From assembly GCF_018613855.1 (NCBI RefSeq), contig NZ_JAGGPK010000030.1, positions 77,521 to 141,520 on the forward strand: a stretch of DNA of 64,000 bases, written 5' to 3'. Positions 35,770 through 50,700 of the stretch are shown here, in pieces. The notes below the pieces were generated by a model. The model had not been told where the DNA came from, ran no database searches, and worked only from the letters and a program-made list of their open reading frames with translations. A program made the position numbers and the translations under genes. This DNA comes from Arthrobacter sp. ISL-30. GTDB taxonomy: Bacteria; Actinomycetota; Actinomycetes; Actinomycetales; Micrococcaceae. Positions within the stretch are counted from its first letter, which is position 1; each line of letters starts with the position of its first letter.

Positions 35770-36420
35770 CTAGGCTCCCTTCACGGCGTTGCGTACGAGT
35801 ACGACCGAGCCGCGGGCGCCGGGAACGGCACCCTTGATAAGGAGCAGCGACTTCTCGACGTCAACAGCGTGAACGGTGAGGTTCAGCGTGGTGTGACGCT
35901 CAGCGCCCATGCGGCCGGCCATTTTCAGACCCTTGAAGACGCGGCTCGGGGTGGATGCGCCACCGATGGAGCCAGGCTTACGGTGGTTCTTGTGGGCACC
36001 GTGGGAGGCACCAACACCGGAGAAGCCGTGACGCTTCATAACACCGGCGAAGCCCTTACCCTTGGTGGTGCCGACGACGTCGATCTTCTGGCCGGCTTCG
36101 AAGAGCTCTACAGAGAGTTCCTGGCCCAGCTCGTAGGATGCGGCGTCTGCAGTGCGCAGTTCGACGACGTGGCGGCGAGGAGTGACGCCTGCCTTCTCAA
36201 AGTGACCAGCCAGCGGCTTGGTGACCTTGCGGGGGTCGATCTGGCCGTAGCCGATCTGAACGGCCACATAGCCATCAGCCTCAGCGTTGCGCAGCTGGGT
36301 GACGACGTTGGAGTCAGCCTGGACGACGGTGACAGGAATGAGCTTGTTGTTCTCGTCCCAGACCTGGGTCATGCCGAGCTTCGTGCCCAGCAGGCCCTTT
36401 ACGTTACGGGTTGCGGTCAT
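35770..36420 (-). CDS. rplC: Ribosomal protein L3
   Basis: uL3, 216 residues: [60 protein letters not shown]. Full length; assembly-initiator protein. Confidence 0.97.
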   Translation of the reverse strand: MTATRNVKGLLGTKLGMTQVWDENNKLIPVTVVQADSNVVTQLRNAEADGYVAVQIGYGQIDPRKVTKPLAGHFEKAGVTPRRHVVELRTADAASYELGQELSVELFEAGQKIDVVGTTKGKGFAGVMKRHGFSGVGASHGAHKNHRKPGSIGGASTPSRVFKGLKMAGRMGAERHTTLNLTVHAVDVEKSLLLIKGAVPGARGSVVLVRNAVKGA

Positions 36421-36437
36421 AGTCTCTCAGCACCTCC

Positions 36438-36746
36438 CTAAAGCTTGATTTCGATGTTCACGTCTGCCGGCAGGTCGAGACGCATGAGCGAGTCAACAGC
36501 CTTGGGCGTGGGGTCGATGATGTCGATCAGACGCTTGTGAGTACGCATTTCGAAGTGCTCACGGCTGTCCTTGTACTTGTGGGGAGAGCGGATAACGCAG
36601 TACACGTTCTTCTCCGTCGGCAGCGGCACGGGGCCCACTACCGTTGCGCCTGCGCGCGTGACCGTCTCAACGATCTTCCGCGCTGAAACATCAATGACCT
36701 CGTGGTCATATGACTTCAGCCGGATGCGGATTTTTTGTCCCGCCAT
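36438..36746 (-). CDS. rpsJ: Ribosomal protein S10
   Basis: uS10 (NusE), 102 residues: [20 protein letters not shown] and [20 protein letters not shown]. First gene of the S10 operon; also part of transcription antitermination complexes. The 387 bases between it and the GH1 gene must carry two divergent promoters, but no clear -35/-10 pair was identified. Confidence 0.97.
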
Positions 36747-37133
36747 GTCGCCTGACTCTCTTTCAGTCTGTGCTTCCCTTGATTAGGGCTGCCCTGTTCA
36801 CTTACGTGTTGCATGTGGCTGCCGAGGCATTTGAAGTAGGACTACCACCCGCCGCACAAGCTGAATCCGGATGATCCCGGGTTCCTCAACCTGTCGACGT
36901 AACCGACCCCCGCGGTCGGGCGTGTCGCGCTTCGCACACGCACGGATCCGCATTTCCTTGGGGCTGGGTTATGTTTGGGCTCCAGCTTGGACCCTGACAC
37001 CCGGCATTATCCGGATCGGGACGCGAAGAAGCGCTTGAACAACTCATCTAGTATGCCGGATATTGTGCCCAGAAGCGAATCGGCTTGTCGCCAGGCCGTT
37101 GCCATCGTCCTGCAGCGACTGGAGGATAGGAGC

Positions 37134-38561
37134 ATGACTCTCCAGTCTGCGTCCGCCGCGGAGGATCTGGCCCGCCGTCTCCGACCCGGCTTCACCCTCG
37201 GCGTCGCAGCCGCAGCCTTCCAAATCGAGGGGGCGCTGGCCGCAGATGGCCGCGGTCCCTCCAGTTGGGACGCCTTCGCGGAGAAGCCCGGGGCGATCGT
37301 CGACGGCGACTCCCCCGCCGTCGCCTGCGACCATTACAATCGGACCGACGAAGACATCGCCCTTATGCGGGAACTGGGCGTGGACTCGTACCGCTTCTCA
37401 CTGTCGTGGCCGCGGATCCAGCCCGACGGCAAGGGCACCATCAATTCCCAGGGGCTGGACTTCTATGACCAGCTGATCGACAAGCTCCTGGCGGCCGGCA
37501 TCTCGCCGATGGTGACGCTGTTCCATTGGGATACACCCCTTCCGCTTGAGCACGACGGCGGCTGGCTGAGGCGACCTACGGCGGAACGGTTTGCCGGGTA
37601 TGCGGCAGCTGTGGGGGACCGTTTTGGCGACAGGGTGACCCACTGGGTCACGTTGAATGAGCCGGTTTCGGTGGCGCTGCAGGGCTATGCGCTTGGCGTT
37701 CATGCGCCCGGCCATCGCCTGCTCTTCGACGCACTTCCCGCAGCACACCACCAACTGCTCGGCCACGGCCTTGCTGTCCAGGCCCTCAGGGCCGCCGGAG
37801 TGACGGGCGCCGTCGGGGTTTCCAATTTGCACTCCCCCGTACGCCCCGCCAGCAACAGGTTCATGGACGGGCTTATGGGGCAGGCCTTCGATCTGATCCT
37901 CAACCGCGTCTATGCGGATCCCATCCTGCTGGGCCGCTACCCGAAGCCCCCAGTACAGGTGAAACCATGGTTCCGTGCGTTAGGAAACGTACCCGATTCG
38001 GACCTCCAGACGATCCATCAGCCGCTGGACTTCTACGGCCTCAACTACTACTACCCGATTAAGGTCGCGTCCGGCAGCGGAGAGGGCGACGCTCCCAGTG
38101 GCCAGGCGTCGATCATGGCTCGGCTGCCGTTCCATTTGGCGGCGTTCCCGGAGTACGAATCCACCGGCTTCGGCTGGCCTGTGGCACCGGAGCACCTGGG
38201 GATCCTCCTGCGGGAACTGAAGGACCGCTATGGCGACGCACTGCCACCGATCCATATCACTGAGAGCGGGGCCAGCTTCCCCGAGCCCGGCCATGTCTCC
38301 GGACCACTGCACGACTCAAACCGGATCGACTACCTCGCTTCGCACCTTGAACAGGCGCTTCGGGCCACGGCCCCGGGCGGCCTGGCACACGACGTCGAAC
38401 TCCTCGGCTACTACGTCTGGACGCTCATGGACAACTTCGAATGGGCCGCCGGGTACTCCCAGCGCTTCGGCCTGGTCCACGTGGACTTCGACACCCTGGA
38501 GCGGACACCCAAAAAGTCGTTCTACTGGTATCAGGCCCTGGCAAAGGCGCGCCGGCACTGA
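37134..38561 (+). CDS. GH1-family beta-glucosidase
   Basis: A 475-residue glycoside hydrolase family 1 enzyme. The acid/base glutamate is in HWVTLNEPVSVA and the nucleophile glutamate in HITESGASFPE, where the usual TENG is TESG. Other family marks: GVAAAAFQIEGALAADGRGP, SLSWPRIQPDGKG, TLFHWDTPLPLE, DFYGLNYYYP and YYVWTLMDNFEWAAGYSQRF. ATG 37134 has GGAGG eight bases upstream; an earlier in-frame ATG would add 53 non-conserved residues. No signal peptide, so cytoplasmic, probably acting on imported cellobiose-like sugars. It is on the opposite strand to the ribosomal genes around it. Confidence 0.92.
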   Translation: MTLQSASAAEDLARRLRPGFTLGVAAAAFQIEGALAADGRGPSSWDAFAEKPGAIVDGDSPAVACDHYNRTDEDIALMRELGVDSYRFSLSWPRIQPDGKGTINSQGLDFYDQLIDKLLAAGISPMVTLFHWDTPLPLEHDGGWLRRPTAERFAGYAAAVGDRFGDRVTHWVTLNEPVSVALQGYALGVHAPGHRLLFDALPAAHHQLLGHGLAVQALRAAGVTGAVGVSNLHSPVRPASNRFMDGLMGQAFDLILNRVYADPILLGRYPKPPVQVKPWFRALGNVPDSDLQTIHQPLDFYGLNYYYPIKVASGSGEGDAPSGQASIMARLPFHLAAFPEYESTGFGWPVAPEHLGILLRELKDRYGDALPPIHITESGASFPEPGHVSGPLHDSNRIDYLASHLEQALRATAPGGLAHDVELLGYYVWTLMDNFEWAAGYSQRFGLVHVDFDTLERTPKKSFYWYQALAKARRH

Positions 38562-38578
38562 CGCGTCACCCTGCTAAA

Positions 38579-38704
38579 TCACTTGTTCTTGTTTGCCCGG
38601 TTGATCCGCTTGGCGCGATCGATCTCGTGGCGGAAGTACTTTCTGCCCCACACGACCGCACCCACTCCAGCCGCGACAATGGTCAGGAAAATCAGGAACT
38701 CCAT
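38579..38704 (-). CDS. Small single-span membrane protein, 41 residues
   Basis: A 41-codon frame reading MEFLIFLTIVAAGVGAVVWG then RKYFRHEIDRAKRINRANKNK. The first 20 residues form one hydrophobic helix; the remaining 21 are strongly basic, predicting a cytoplasmic tail. AAAGGAG lies eight bases before the ATG, strong support for translation. It sits between the GH1 stop (17 bases away, convergent) and the tuf terminator. Function unknown; no family is recognised with certainty. Confidence 0.75.
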   Translation of the reverse strand: MEFLIFLTIVAAGVGAVVWGRKYFRHEIDRAKRINRANKNK

Positions 38705-38781
38705 CTGCTTTGCTCCTTTCGTCGAAAGCAACAGTATCAGGCACTTTCAAGAACGATCGACAGCGCTTCCTCGGCAAAAAA

Positions 38782-38814
38782 AGAAGAACCCCACCGCAGC
38801 GATGGGGTTCTTCT
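38782..38814 (-). terminator. Terminator after tuf
   Basis: A 12-base-pair stem (38782-38793 with 38803-38814) with a nine-base loop, followed in the tuf direction by a run of seven T, the most canonical intrinsic terminator in the window. Confidence 0.92.
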
Positions 38815-38868
38815 GTGGATAGCTGCAGCCGACATGCGGCCATTAGCCTCCCGATCTACAAGCAGGTG

Positions 38869-40059
38869 CTACTTGACGATCTTGGTAACACGTCCCGAAC
38901 CAACGGTGCGGCCACCTTCACGGATTGCGAAGCCGAGGCCCTCTTCCATAGCGATCGGCTGGATGAGCTCAACGCTCATCTCAGTGTTGTCGCCAGGCAT
39001 AACCATTTCGGTGCCTTCCGGCAGCGTGATAACGCCGGTGACGTCCGTGGTACGGAAATAGAACTGCGGGCGGTAGTTCGAGTAGAACGGGTTGTGACGG
39101 CCGCCTTCGTCCTTGGACAGGATGTAGACGTTAGCCTCGAAGTCGGTGTGCGGGGTGATGGAACCCGGCTTGACAACAACCTGGCCACGCTCGACGTCGT
39201 CGCGCTTCAGACCGCGAAGCAGCAGGCCACAGTTCTCGCCAGCCCAAGCTTCGTCGAGCTGCTTGTGGAACATCTCGATACCGGTAACGGTGGTCTTCTG
39301 GATCGGGCGGATACCGACGATCTCAACCTCAGAGTTGATGGCGAGGGTGCCACGCTCGGCGCGGCCCGTAACAACGGTTCCACGGCCGGTGATGGTGAAG
39401 ACGTCCTCGATCGGCATCAGGAACGGCTTGTCGCGGTCACGTACGGGGTCCGGAACGGACTCGTCGACAGCTTCCATCAGTTCCTCGATGGACTTGACCC
39501 ACTCAGCGTCGCCTTCCAGGGCCTTGAGGCCCGAAACGCGGATGACCGGGGCGTTGTCGCCATCGAAGCCCTGCGAGCTCAGGAGCTCGCGAACTTCCAT
39601 TTCGACGAGGTCGAGGAGTTCCTCGTCCTCAACCATGTCAGCCTTGTTCAGCGCGACCAGCAGGTAGGGGACACCAACCTGGCGGGCGAGCAGAACGTGC
39701 TCGCGGGTCTGGGCCATCGGGCCGTCAGTTGCGGCAACCACCAGGATTGCGCCGTCCATCTGGGCAGCACCGGTGATCATGTTCTTGATGTAGTCAGCGT
39801 GACCCGGAGCGTCTACGTGTGCGTAGTGGCGCTTCTCAGTCTGGTACTCCACGTGGGAGATGTTGATGGTAATACCGCGCTGACGCTCTTCGGGAGCAGA
39901 GTCGATGGACGCGAAGTCACGCTTCTCGTTGAGAGTGGGGTACTTGTCGTACAGCACCTTGGAAATGGCGGCCGTCAGCGTCGTCTTACCGTGGTCAACG
40001 TGACCAATGGTGCCGATGTTGACGTGCGGCTTAGTCCGCTCGAACTTTGCCTTTGCCAC
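38869..40059 (-). CDS. tuf: Elongation factor Tu
   Basis: A 396-residue GTPase delivering aminoacyl-tRNA. G1 [11 protein letters not shown]2-region RQRGITIN, G3 DAPGHADY and G4 NKADMV are all intact, followed by domains 2 and 3 ending [11 protein letters not shown] 40059 has AGGAGG at good distance. It has a gap of 236 bases from fusA with its own promoter candidate, so it can be transcribed apart from the str operon. Confidence 0.98.
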   Translation of the reverse strand: MAKAKFERTKPHVNIGTIGHVDHGKTTLTAAISKVLYDKYPTLNEKRDFASIDSAPEERQRGITINISHVEYQTEKRHYAHVDAPGHADYIKNMITGAAQMDGAILVVAATDGPMAQTREHVLLARQVGVPYLLVALNKADMVEDEELLDLVEMEVRELLSSQGFDGDNAPVIRVSGLKALEGDAEWVKSIEELMEAVDESVPDPVRDRDKPFLMPIEDVFTITGRGTVVTGRAERGTLAINSEVEIVGIRPIQKTTVTGIEMFHKQLDEAWAGENCGLLLRGLKRDDVERGQVVVKPGSITPHTDFEANVYILSKDEGGRHNPFYSNYRPQFYFRTTDVTGVITLPEGTEMVMPGDNTEMSVELIQPIAMEEGLGFAIREGGRTVGSGRVTKIVK

Positions 40060-40128
40060 AGGTTCCTCCTAGAACGTTTTCAAATGACTTACCCTTCGAC
40101 CGCGCTTGTCGCGGCAGAAACTCCAGTA

Positions 40129-40157
40129 AGTCTACTTGGGGGCTTGGTTTTGATGAA
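40129..40157 (-). promoter_or_regulatory. Candidate tuf promoter
   Basis: On the - strand TAGACT (40129-40134) is a good actinobacterial -10, with TTCATC (40152-40157) at a spacing of 17 as a weak -35. It lies about 70 bases upstream of the tuf start. The same TAGACT hexamer appears upstream of rpsL. Confidence 0.4.
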
Positions 40158-40295
40158 ATTGCAGATTCAGGAACCAATAGTAGTCCCTAGAGCCTGGTCG
40201 TACAGGGGACGGGGAGCGGCCTCAACCGCTGCCCTGCCCCTGCACAGAATGCTTTCCCGATACCGGAAATGCACTCAGGTTTTTCCGAGGGAGAA

Positions 40296-42410
40296 TTACT
40301 CGCCGCGGGTCTTCTGGATGATCTCGTCGGCTACTGCCTTCGGGACCTCCGCGTAGCTCTCGAAGGTCATCGAGTACACAGCGCGGCCCTGGGTCTTCGA
40401 CCGCAGGTCGCCGATGTAACCGAACATCTCGGACAGCGGCACGTTCGCCTTGACGACCTTCACGCCAGCGGCATCCTCCATCGATTGGATCATGCCACGG
40501 CGGGAGTTCAGGTCGCCGATAACGTCACCCATGTATTCCTCAGGGGTGCGGACCTCAACGGCCATCAGCGGCTCAAGGAGAACAGGGTTGGCCTTGCGGG
40601 CACCTTCCTTGAACACCTGGGAGCCGGCGATCTTGAACGCCATTTCAGAAGAGTCAACGTCGTGGTAGGCGCCGTCAATGAGGCTTGCCTTGACGCCGAC
40701 CATCGGGTAGCCGGCCAGGATGCCGAACTGCATGGCGTCCTGGATACCAGCGTCAACGGAAGGGATGTATTCACGCGGAATACGGCCACCGGTGACCTTG
40801 TTCTCGAACTCGTAGAAGGTGCCGTCCGTGGTTTCCAGGGGCTCGAAGGAGACCTGGACCTTTGCGAACTGACCGGAACCACCAGTCTGCTTCTTGTGGG
40901 TGTAGTCGACCTTCTCCACAGCTCGCTTGATGGTTTCGCGGTAGGCAACCTGCGGCTTGCCGACGTTTGCCTCGACCTTGAATTCGCGGCGCATACGGTC
41001 AACGAGGATGTCCAGGTGAAGTTCACCCATACCCGCGATGACGGTCTGGCCGGTCTCTTCGTTAAGGGACACCTGGAAGGTGGGGTCCTCAGCGGAGAGC
41101 TTCTGGATGGCCGTGGAGAGCTTCTCCTGGTCACCCTTGGTCTTCGGTTCGATTGCGACGGAGATCACGGGCTCGGGGAAGCTCATGGACTCCAGCACGA
41201 TCTGGTGGGCCGGATCGCACAGGGTGTCACCCGTGGTGGTGTCCTTCAGGCCAATGGCGGCGTAGATGTGGCCGGCAGTTGCGTCGTCAACAGGCATTTC
41301 CTTGTTGGCGTGCATCTGGAACAGCTTGCCGATGCGCTCCTTCTTGCCCTTGGTGGAGTTGACAACCTGGGTGCCGGCGGAAACCTGTCCGGAGTACACA
41401 CGGATGAAGGTGAGCGTACCGAAGAACGGGTGCGTTGCAACCTTGAAGGCGAGAGCGGAGAACGGCTCCTCAGCACTGGGCTTGCGGGTCAGTTCCTTCT
41501 CTTCGTCGCGGGGATCGTGACCGATCATGGCGGGGACGTCCAGCGGGTTCGGCAGGTAGTCCACAACGGCGTCAAGCATCGGCTGTACACCGCGGTTCTT
41601 GAAGGCAGAGCCACAGAACACGGGGTAAAGCTCGGAGTTGATGGTCATCTTGCGGATGCCGGCCTTGAGCTCCTCGAGGGTGAGCTCTTCACCTTCGAGG
41701 TACTTCTCCATGAACTCCTCGGAAGCCTCGGCAACAGTCTCAACGAGCTGTGCGCGGTACTCCTCGGCCTTCTCCTTGAGGTCGGCGGGGATCTCCTGGA
41801 CCTCGTAGGAAGCACCCATGGTGACGTCACCCTTAGCGTCGCCGGGCCAGACCAGGGCGCGCATTTCGAGGAGGTCGACGACGCCGACGAAGTCGTTCTC
41901 GGAACCGATCGGCAACTGCATGACCAGCGGCTTGGCTCCGAGGCGGGAGATGATGGTGTCTACGGTGAAGTAGAAGTCAGCACCGAGCTTGTCCATCTTG
42001 TTGACGAAGCAGATACGCGGAACGTTGTACTTGTCAGCCTGGCGCCACACAGTCTCAGACTGCGGCTCCACGCCTTCCTTGCCGTCGAACACGGCGACGG
42101 CACCGTCGAGGACGCGCAGGGAGCGCTCAACCTCAACGGTAAAGTCCACGTGACCCGGGGTGTCGATGATGTTGATCTGGTTCTTGTTCCAGAAACAGGT
42201 CACGGCGGCAGACGTGATAGTGATGCCGCGTTCCTTTTCCTGTTCCATCCAGTCGGTCGTCGAAGCGCCGTCGTGGGTTTCGCCGATCTTGTGGTTCACA
42301 CCTGTGTAGAACAGAATGCGCTCGGTGGTGGTGGTCTTGCCGGCATCGATGTGTGCCATGATGCCGATGTTGCGGACCTTGTTGAGGTCGGTAAGCACGT
42401 CCTGTGCCAC
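40296..42410 (-). CDS. fusA: Elongation factor G
   Basis: A 704-residue translocase GTPase. G1 [46 protein letters not shown] and NKMDKLGAD are followed by domains II-V ([20 protein letters not shown] near the end). GTG 42410 is chosen from the N-terminus [20 protein letters not shown] and the upstream AAAGGGAG; the frame is open to 42455. Part of the rpsL-rpsG-fusA str operon. Confidence 0.97.
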   Translation of the reverse strand: MAQDVLTDLNKVRNIGIMAHIDAGKTTTTERILFYTGVNHKIGETHDGASTTDWMEQEKERGITITSAAVTCFWNKNQINIIDTPGHVDFTVEVERSLRVLDGAVAVFDGKEGVEPQSETVWRQADKYNVPRICFVNKMDKLGADFYFTVDTIISRLGAKPLVMQLPIGSENDFVGVVDLLEMRALVWPGDAKGDVTMGASYEVQEIPADLKEKAEEYRAQLVETVAEASEEFMEKYLEGEELTLEELKAGIRKMTINSELYPVFCGSAFKNRGVQPMLDAVVDYLPNPLDVPAMIGHDPRDEEKELTRKPSAEEPFSALAFKVATHPFFGTLTFIRVYSGQVSAGTQVVNSTKGKKERIGKLFQMHANKEMPVDDATAGHIYAAIGLKDTTTGDTLCDPAHQIVLESMSFPEPVISVAIEPKTKGDQEKLSTAIQKLSAEDPTFQVSLNEETGQTVIAGMGELHLDILVDRMRREFKVEANVGKPQVAYRETIKRAVEKVDYTHKKQTGGSGQFAKVQVSFEPLETTDGTFYEFENKVTGGRIPREYIPSVDAGIQDAMQFGILAGYPMVGVKASLIDGAYHDVDSSEMAFKIAGSQVFKEGARKANPVLLEPLMAVEVRTPEEYMGDVIGDLNSRRGMIQSMEDAAGVKVVKANVPLSEMFGYIGDLRSKTQGRAVYSMTFESYAEVPKAVADEIIQKTRGE

Positions 42411-42478
42411 GGGGTCTCCCTTTCGGATGGACTGCACGTTCGCCGCCGGCTCCATGAGCCGGCGGCGACCGGGAAGTA

Positions 42479-42949
42479 TTACCAGCGGTAGTGTGCGAAG
42501 GCCTTGTTGGACTCGGCCATCTTGTGGGTGTCTTCGCGACGCTTCACAGCGGCACCGAGACCGTTGGAGGCATCCAGGATTTCGTTCTGGAGGCGCTCGG
42601 TCATCGTCTTCTCGCGGCGGGCCTTCGAGTAGCCGACCAGCCAGCGCAGTGCGAGGGCGGTGGAACGTCCCGGCTTGACCTCAACCGGAACCTGGTAGGT
42701 TGCGCCACCGACACGGCGGGAGCGAACCTCGAGGGAAGGCTTGACGTTGTCCATGGCCTTCTTGAGGGCGGCAACGGGGTCGCCACCGGTCTTGGCGCGT
42801 GCACCTTCGAGGGCACCGTAAACGATGCGCTCAGCGGTGGACTTCTTGCCGTCAACCAGGACCTTGTTGATCAGCTGGGTGACCAACGGGGAGCCGTAGA
42901 CGGGATCTGAAACGAGCGGCCGCTTCGGGGCCGGACCCTTGCGAGGCAT
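42479..42949 (-). CDS. rpsG: Ribosomal protein S7
   Basis: uS7, 156 residues: [36 protein letters not shown] and [20 protein letters not shown], ending [13 protein letters not shown]. One base after the rpsL stop. Assembly protein of the 30S head. Confidence 0.97.
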   Translation of the reverse strand: MPRKGPAPKRPLVSDPVYGSPLVTQLINKVLVDGKKSTAERIVYGALEGARAKTGGDPVAALKKAMDNVKPSLEVRSRRVGGATYQVPVEVKPGRSTALALRWLVGYSKARREKTMTERLQNEILDASNGLGAAVKRREDTHKMAESNKAFAHYRW

Positions 42950-42950
42950 A

Positions 42951-43325
42951 TTACTTCTTCTCCATCTTTGCGCCGTAGCGGCTGCGCGCCTGCTTGCGGT
43001 TCTTGACACCCTGGGTATCGAGGGCGCCACGGACGATCTTGTAACGGACACCCGGAAGGTCCTTCACACGACCACCACGAACGAGCACGATGGAGTGCTC
43101 CTGGAGGTTGTGGCCAACACCCGGGATGTAGGCGGTAACTTCAATGCCACCGGCGAGGCGCACACGTGCCACCTTACGCAGAGCCGAGTTCGGCTTCTTC
43201 GGCGTGGTGGTGTAAACGCGGGTGCAGACGCCGCGGCGCATCGGGCTGCCCTTAAGCGCAGGAGCCTTGGTCTTAGAGACCTTCGGCGAGCGGCCCTTCC
43301 GGACCAGCTGGTTAATCGTAGGCAC
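42951..43325 (-). CDS. rpsL: Ribosomal protein S12
   Basis: uS12, 124 residues at the decoding centre. [40 protein letters not shown] and [20 protein letters not shown]; the lysines at which streptomycin resistance usually arises (in KKPNS and RVKDLP) are wild type. GTG 43325 matches the conserved N-terminus and has GGAG upstream. Confidence 0.97.
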   Translation of the reverse strand: MPTINQLVRKGRSPKVSKTKAPALKGSPMRRGVCTRVYTTTPKKPNSALRKVARVRLAGGIEVTAYIPGVGHNLQEHSIVLVRGGRVKDLPGVRYKIVRGALDTQGVKNRKQARSRYGAKMEKK

Positions 43326-43622
43326 TTTCGTGTTCTCCGTTTTATCCGGAGCGGACGTTTCCGGCCGCTCTCTTGTTGCCATGCCCCGCCGCCCGAGCTT
43401 TGAAGTAGTCTCCAGAGCAGCCGAGGCGAAGCCTTCAATAGTCGCTTCACACGCTTGGGGATGTTCCCGAAGGGTTATTGTCCATAGGCATGCAAAAATG
43501 TGGCATCTGTTGCACAGGAACCCTGCAACCCGGAAACGTCGCTCTGATTCGGTTCTTCAACCTGAAGTTGTTCAAACCTAAATCGGCGCACTCATCCACT
43601 GCCACAATAACAATTGCTCACC

Positions 43623-43628
43623 AGTCTA
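43623..43628 (-). promoter_or_regulatory. Candidate extended -10 element upstream of rpsL
   Basis: TGTTAGACT on the - strand is a TGn-extended -10, about 300 bases upstream of rpsL. No good -35 was found at 17 bases. The 448-base interval 43326-43773 otherwise holds the rpoC terminator and no supportable gene. Confidence 0.3.
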
Positions 43629-43675
43629 ACATGAACGGCAGCAACCCCTTAATCGGCGGGGTTTTGCCGTGCCGT

Positions 43676-43705
43676 TTAATGAGCAACGCGTTAATGAGCA
43701 ACGCG
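43676..43705. repeat. 15-base tandem repeat, two exact copies
   Basis: TTAATGAGCAACGCG occurs at 43676-43690 and again at 43691-43705. The second copy supplies part of the left arm of the terminator hairpin after rpoC, so the first copy may be the product of slippage or a second, alternative arm. Confidence 0.9.
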
Positions 43706-43762
43706 GTGTCACTCCGGGCCCAATCCAGGGTGCGGATTGGGCTGTAGGTGACCCCGCGTTGC
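43698..43762 (-). terminator. Large hairpin at the end of the rpoBC operon
   Basis: Outer arms of 15 bases with one mismatch (43698-43712 with 43748-43762) and an inner perfect nine-base-pair stem (43718-43726 with 43734-43742), beginning 11 bases after the rpoC stop. No T-run directly follows. Confidence 0.75.
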
Positions 43763-43773
43763 TTTAGGAACGG

Positions 43774-47673
<3,900 letters not shown>

Positions 47674-47740
47674 AGGGTCCCTGTTCTCTCTTGTTCTCTA
47701 AATTCTGAAGTCTTGACGGTTACGGGAAGAGGGAGGTGAT

Positions 47741-47772
47741 GTACGACGGCGGGTCCGCACCCGCCGTCGTAC
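47741..47772 (-). promoter_or_regulatory. Perfect hairpin between rpoB and rpoC
   Basis: Fourteen perfect base pairs with a four-base loop (47741-47754 with 47759-47772), eight bases past the rpoB stop. No T-run follows. It may be a partial terminator adjusting rpoC expression, or an RNA processing or stability element. Confidence 0.6.
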
Positions 47773-47780
47773 GCCGCCTG

Positions 47781-50700
47781 CTAGACCTCTTCTACGGAAC
47801 TGGGCTCTGCACGAGACAGATCGATGCCCAGTTCTTCCGCAGCCGTGAAGACTGCGTCATCAGAGTCACGCATTTCGATCGTCGTACCGTCGGTGGAGAG
47901 GACCTCCACGTTCAGGCACAGCGACTGCATTTCCTTGATCAAGACCTTGAAGGATTCGGGAACACCCGGCTCCGGAATGTTCTCGCCCTTGACAATGGCT
48001 TCGTACACCTTGACGCGGCCATGGATGTCATCCGACTTGATCGTGAGCAGTTCCTGGAGCGTGTAGGCGGCGCCATAGGCTTCGAGCGCCCACACTTCCA
48101 TTTCACCGAAGCGCTGGCCACCGAACTGTGCCTTACCACCCAGCGGCTGCTGCGTGATCATGGAGTACGGGCCGGTGGACCGGGCGTGGATCTTGTCGTC
48201 CACCAGGTGGTGGAGCTTCAGGATGTACATGTAGCCGACCGAGATCGGGTCCGGGAACGGTTCGCCGGAACGGCCGTCGAACAGACGGGTCTTTCCGGAG
48301 GAGTCGATCAGGCGGTCGCCGTCGCGGGTCACGTTGGTGGAATCCAGCAGGCCCGAGATTTCCTCTTCGCGGGCGCCGTCGAACACCGGCGTGGCAACGG
48401 TGGTCTGGCCGGTCTCACGAGGCAGGTTGGGCAGGTTCTTGACCCACTCCGGCTCGCCTTCGATCTTCCAGCCGGTCTTGGCAACCCAGCCGAGGTGGGT
48501 TTCCAGGACCTGGCCAACGTTCATACGACCCGGAACACCCAGGGGGTTCAGGACGATGTCAACAGGCGTGCCGTCCTCGAGGAACGGCATGTCCTCGACG
48601 GGCAGGATCTTGGAGATGACACCCTTGTTGCCGTGACGGCCGGCGAGCTTGTCGCCATCGGTGATCTTGCGCTTGGCAGCAACGTAGACGCGGACCAGCT
48701 GGTTCACGCCCGGCGGCAGCTCGTCGTCGTTGTCGCGGTCGAAGACGCGAACGCCGATGACCGTACCGGACTCGCCGTGGGGAACCTTCAGGGAGGTGTC
48801 ACGCACTTCGCGGGACTTCTCGCCGAAGATGGCGCGCAACAGGCGCTCTTCCGGGGTCAGCTCGGTTTCACCCTTCGGGGTGACCTTTCCGACCAGGATG
48901 TCTCCTGCTTCGACCTCGGCCCCGATGTGGATGATGCCACGCTCGTCCAGGCCGGCGAGGACTTCCTCGGACACGTTGGGGATGTCACGGGTGATTTCCT
49001 CGGCACCAAGCTTGGTGTCGCGGGCATCGATCTCGTGCTCCTCGATGTGGATGGAGGAAAGGACGTCCTCTGCCACAATGCGCTGGGACAGGATGATGGC
49101 GTCCTCGAAGTTGTGGCCTTCCCATGACATGAATGCCACGAGCAGGTTCTTTCCGAGGGCAAGTTCACCCTGGTCCGTCGCCGGGCCGTCGGCGATGATG
49201 CCGCCGACTTCCAGGCGCTGGCCTTCGCTGACCAGGACGCGGTGGTTATAGCAGTTGCCCTGGTTGGAGCGGGCGAACTTGTTGATGCGGTAGTTGGTCT
49301 CGGTGCCGTCGTCGTTGAGCATGACGACGAGCTCTGCGGAAACCTCAGTGACCACACCTGCTTTCTTGGCGATGACAACGTCACCGGCGTCGACAGCTGC
49401 AGCGCGCTCCATGCCGGTACCCACGAACGGGGCCTCGGAACGGACCAGCGGCACAGCCTGGCGCTGCATGTTCGCACCCATGAGGGCGCGGTTGGCGTCA
49501 TCGTGCTCGAGGAACGGAATCAGGGCCGTAGCCACGGACACCATCTGGCGCGGCGAAACGTCCATGAACTGGACGTCCTGGGCGGACACGAGGACTGGCT
49601 CGCCTCCACCACCACGCGCACGGACCAGGACGGTCTCTTCCGCGAACCTGTTGTTCTCGTCAAGCGGAGCGTTCGCCTGGGCGATGAGGACTTCGGCCTC
49701 GTCGTCGGCGGTCAGGTACTGGACGTCGTCCGAAACTACCCCATTGGACACGAGGCGGTAAGGCGTCTCGATGAAACCGAACGGGTTGATGCGGCCGTAA
49801 GAAGCCAGCGAACCGATCAGGCCAATGTTCGGGCCTTCAGGGGTTTCGATGGGGCACATGCGGCCGTAGTGCGACGGATGGACGTCACGGACTTCCATGC
49901 CGGCACGGTCACGGGACAGACCGCCGGGGCCAAGGGCCGACAGGCGGCGCTTGTGGGTGAGGCCCGACAGCGGGTTGTTCTGGTCCATGAACTGCGACAG
50001 CTGGGACGTTCCGAAGAACTCCTTGATGGCCGCCACGACAGGGCGAATGTTGATCAGCGTCTGCGGCGTGATGGCTTCGACGTCCTGCGTGGTCATGCGT
50101 TCGCGGACGACGCGCTCCATACGGGACAGGCCGGTGCGGACCTGGTTCTCGATCAGTTCGCCGACGGCGCGGATGCGGCGGTTGCCGAAGTGGTCGATGT
50201 CATCGATCTCGACGCGGAGCTCGTGGTCTTCGCCGTCGCGCTTGCCCGGGAGGGTCTTCTCACCGGCGTGCAGGGCGACGAGGAACTTGATCATCGCGAC
50301 GATGTCTTCCACGTGCAGGACCGAAGCTTCCTTGTCGCCAAGGGAGCGGTCGATGCCAAGCTTGCGGTTGATCTTGTACCGGCCGACCTTAGCCAGGTCG
50401 TAGCGCTTCGGGTTGAAGTAGAGGTTGTCCAGCAGCGACTGGGCGGCCTCGACTGTGGGGGGCTCGCCCGGACGGAGCTTGCGGTAGATGTCCAGGAGGG
50501 CGTCTTCGCGGGTCTCCGTGGCGTCCTTCTCGAGCGTGGCGCGCATGGAGTCATACTGGCCGAACTCTTCGAGGATCTGGCCTTCGGTCCAGCCGAGGGC
50601 CTTCAGCAGAACGGTGACCGACTGCTTGCGCTTACGGTCAAGGCGCACGCCGACCTGGTCGCGCTTGTCGATTTCCAGCTCGAACCAGGCACCGCGGGAC

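Noticed and set aside
40269..42491. Very long + strand frame opposite fusA
   Set aside because: A shadow caused by high GC content and biased codon use of fusA; the - strand protein is a perfect EF-G. The same holds for long frames opposite rpoB, rpoC, tuf, rpoA and the S3 region.
43478..43747. 89-codon + strand frame in the rpsL-rpoC gap
   Set aside because: It runs through the rpoC terminator hairpin and the tandem 15-mer, and has no ribosome-binding site or recognisable domain.
49935..50010. Rifampicin-resistance region of rpoB
   Set aside because: Checked for known resistance changes. The Asp, His and Ser positions are wild type, so there is nothing unusual to report.
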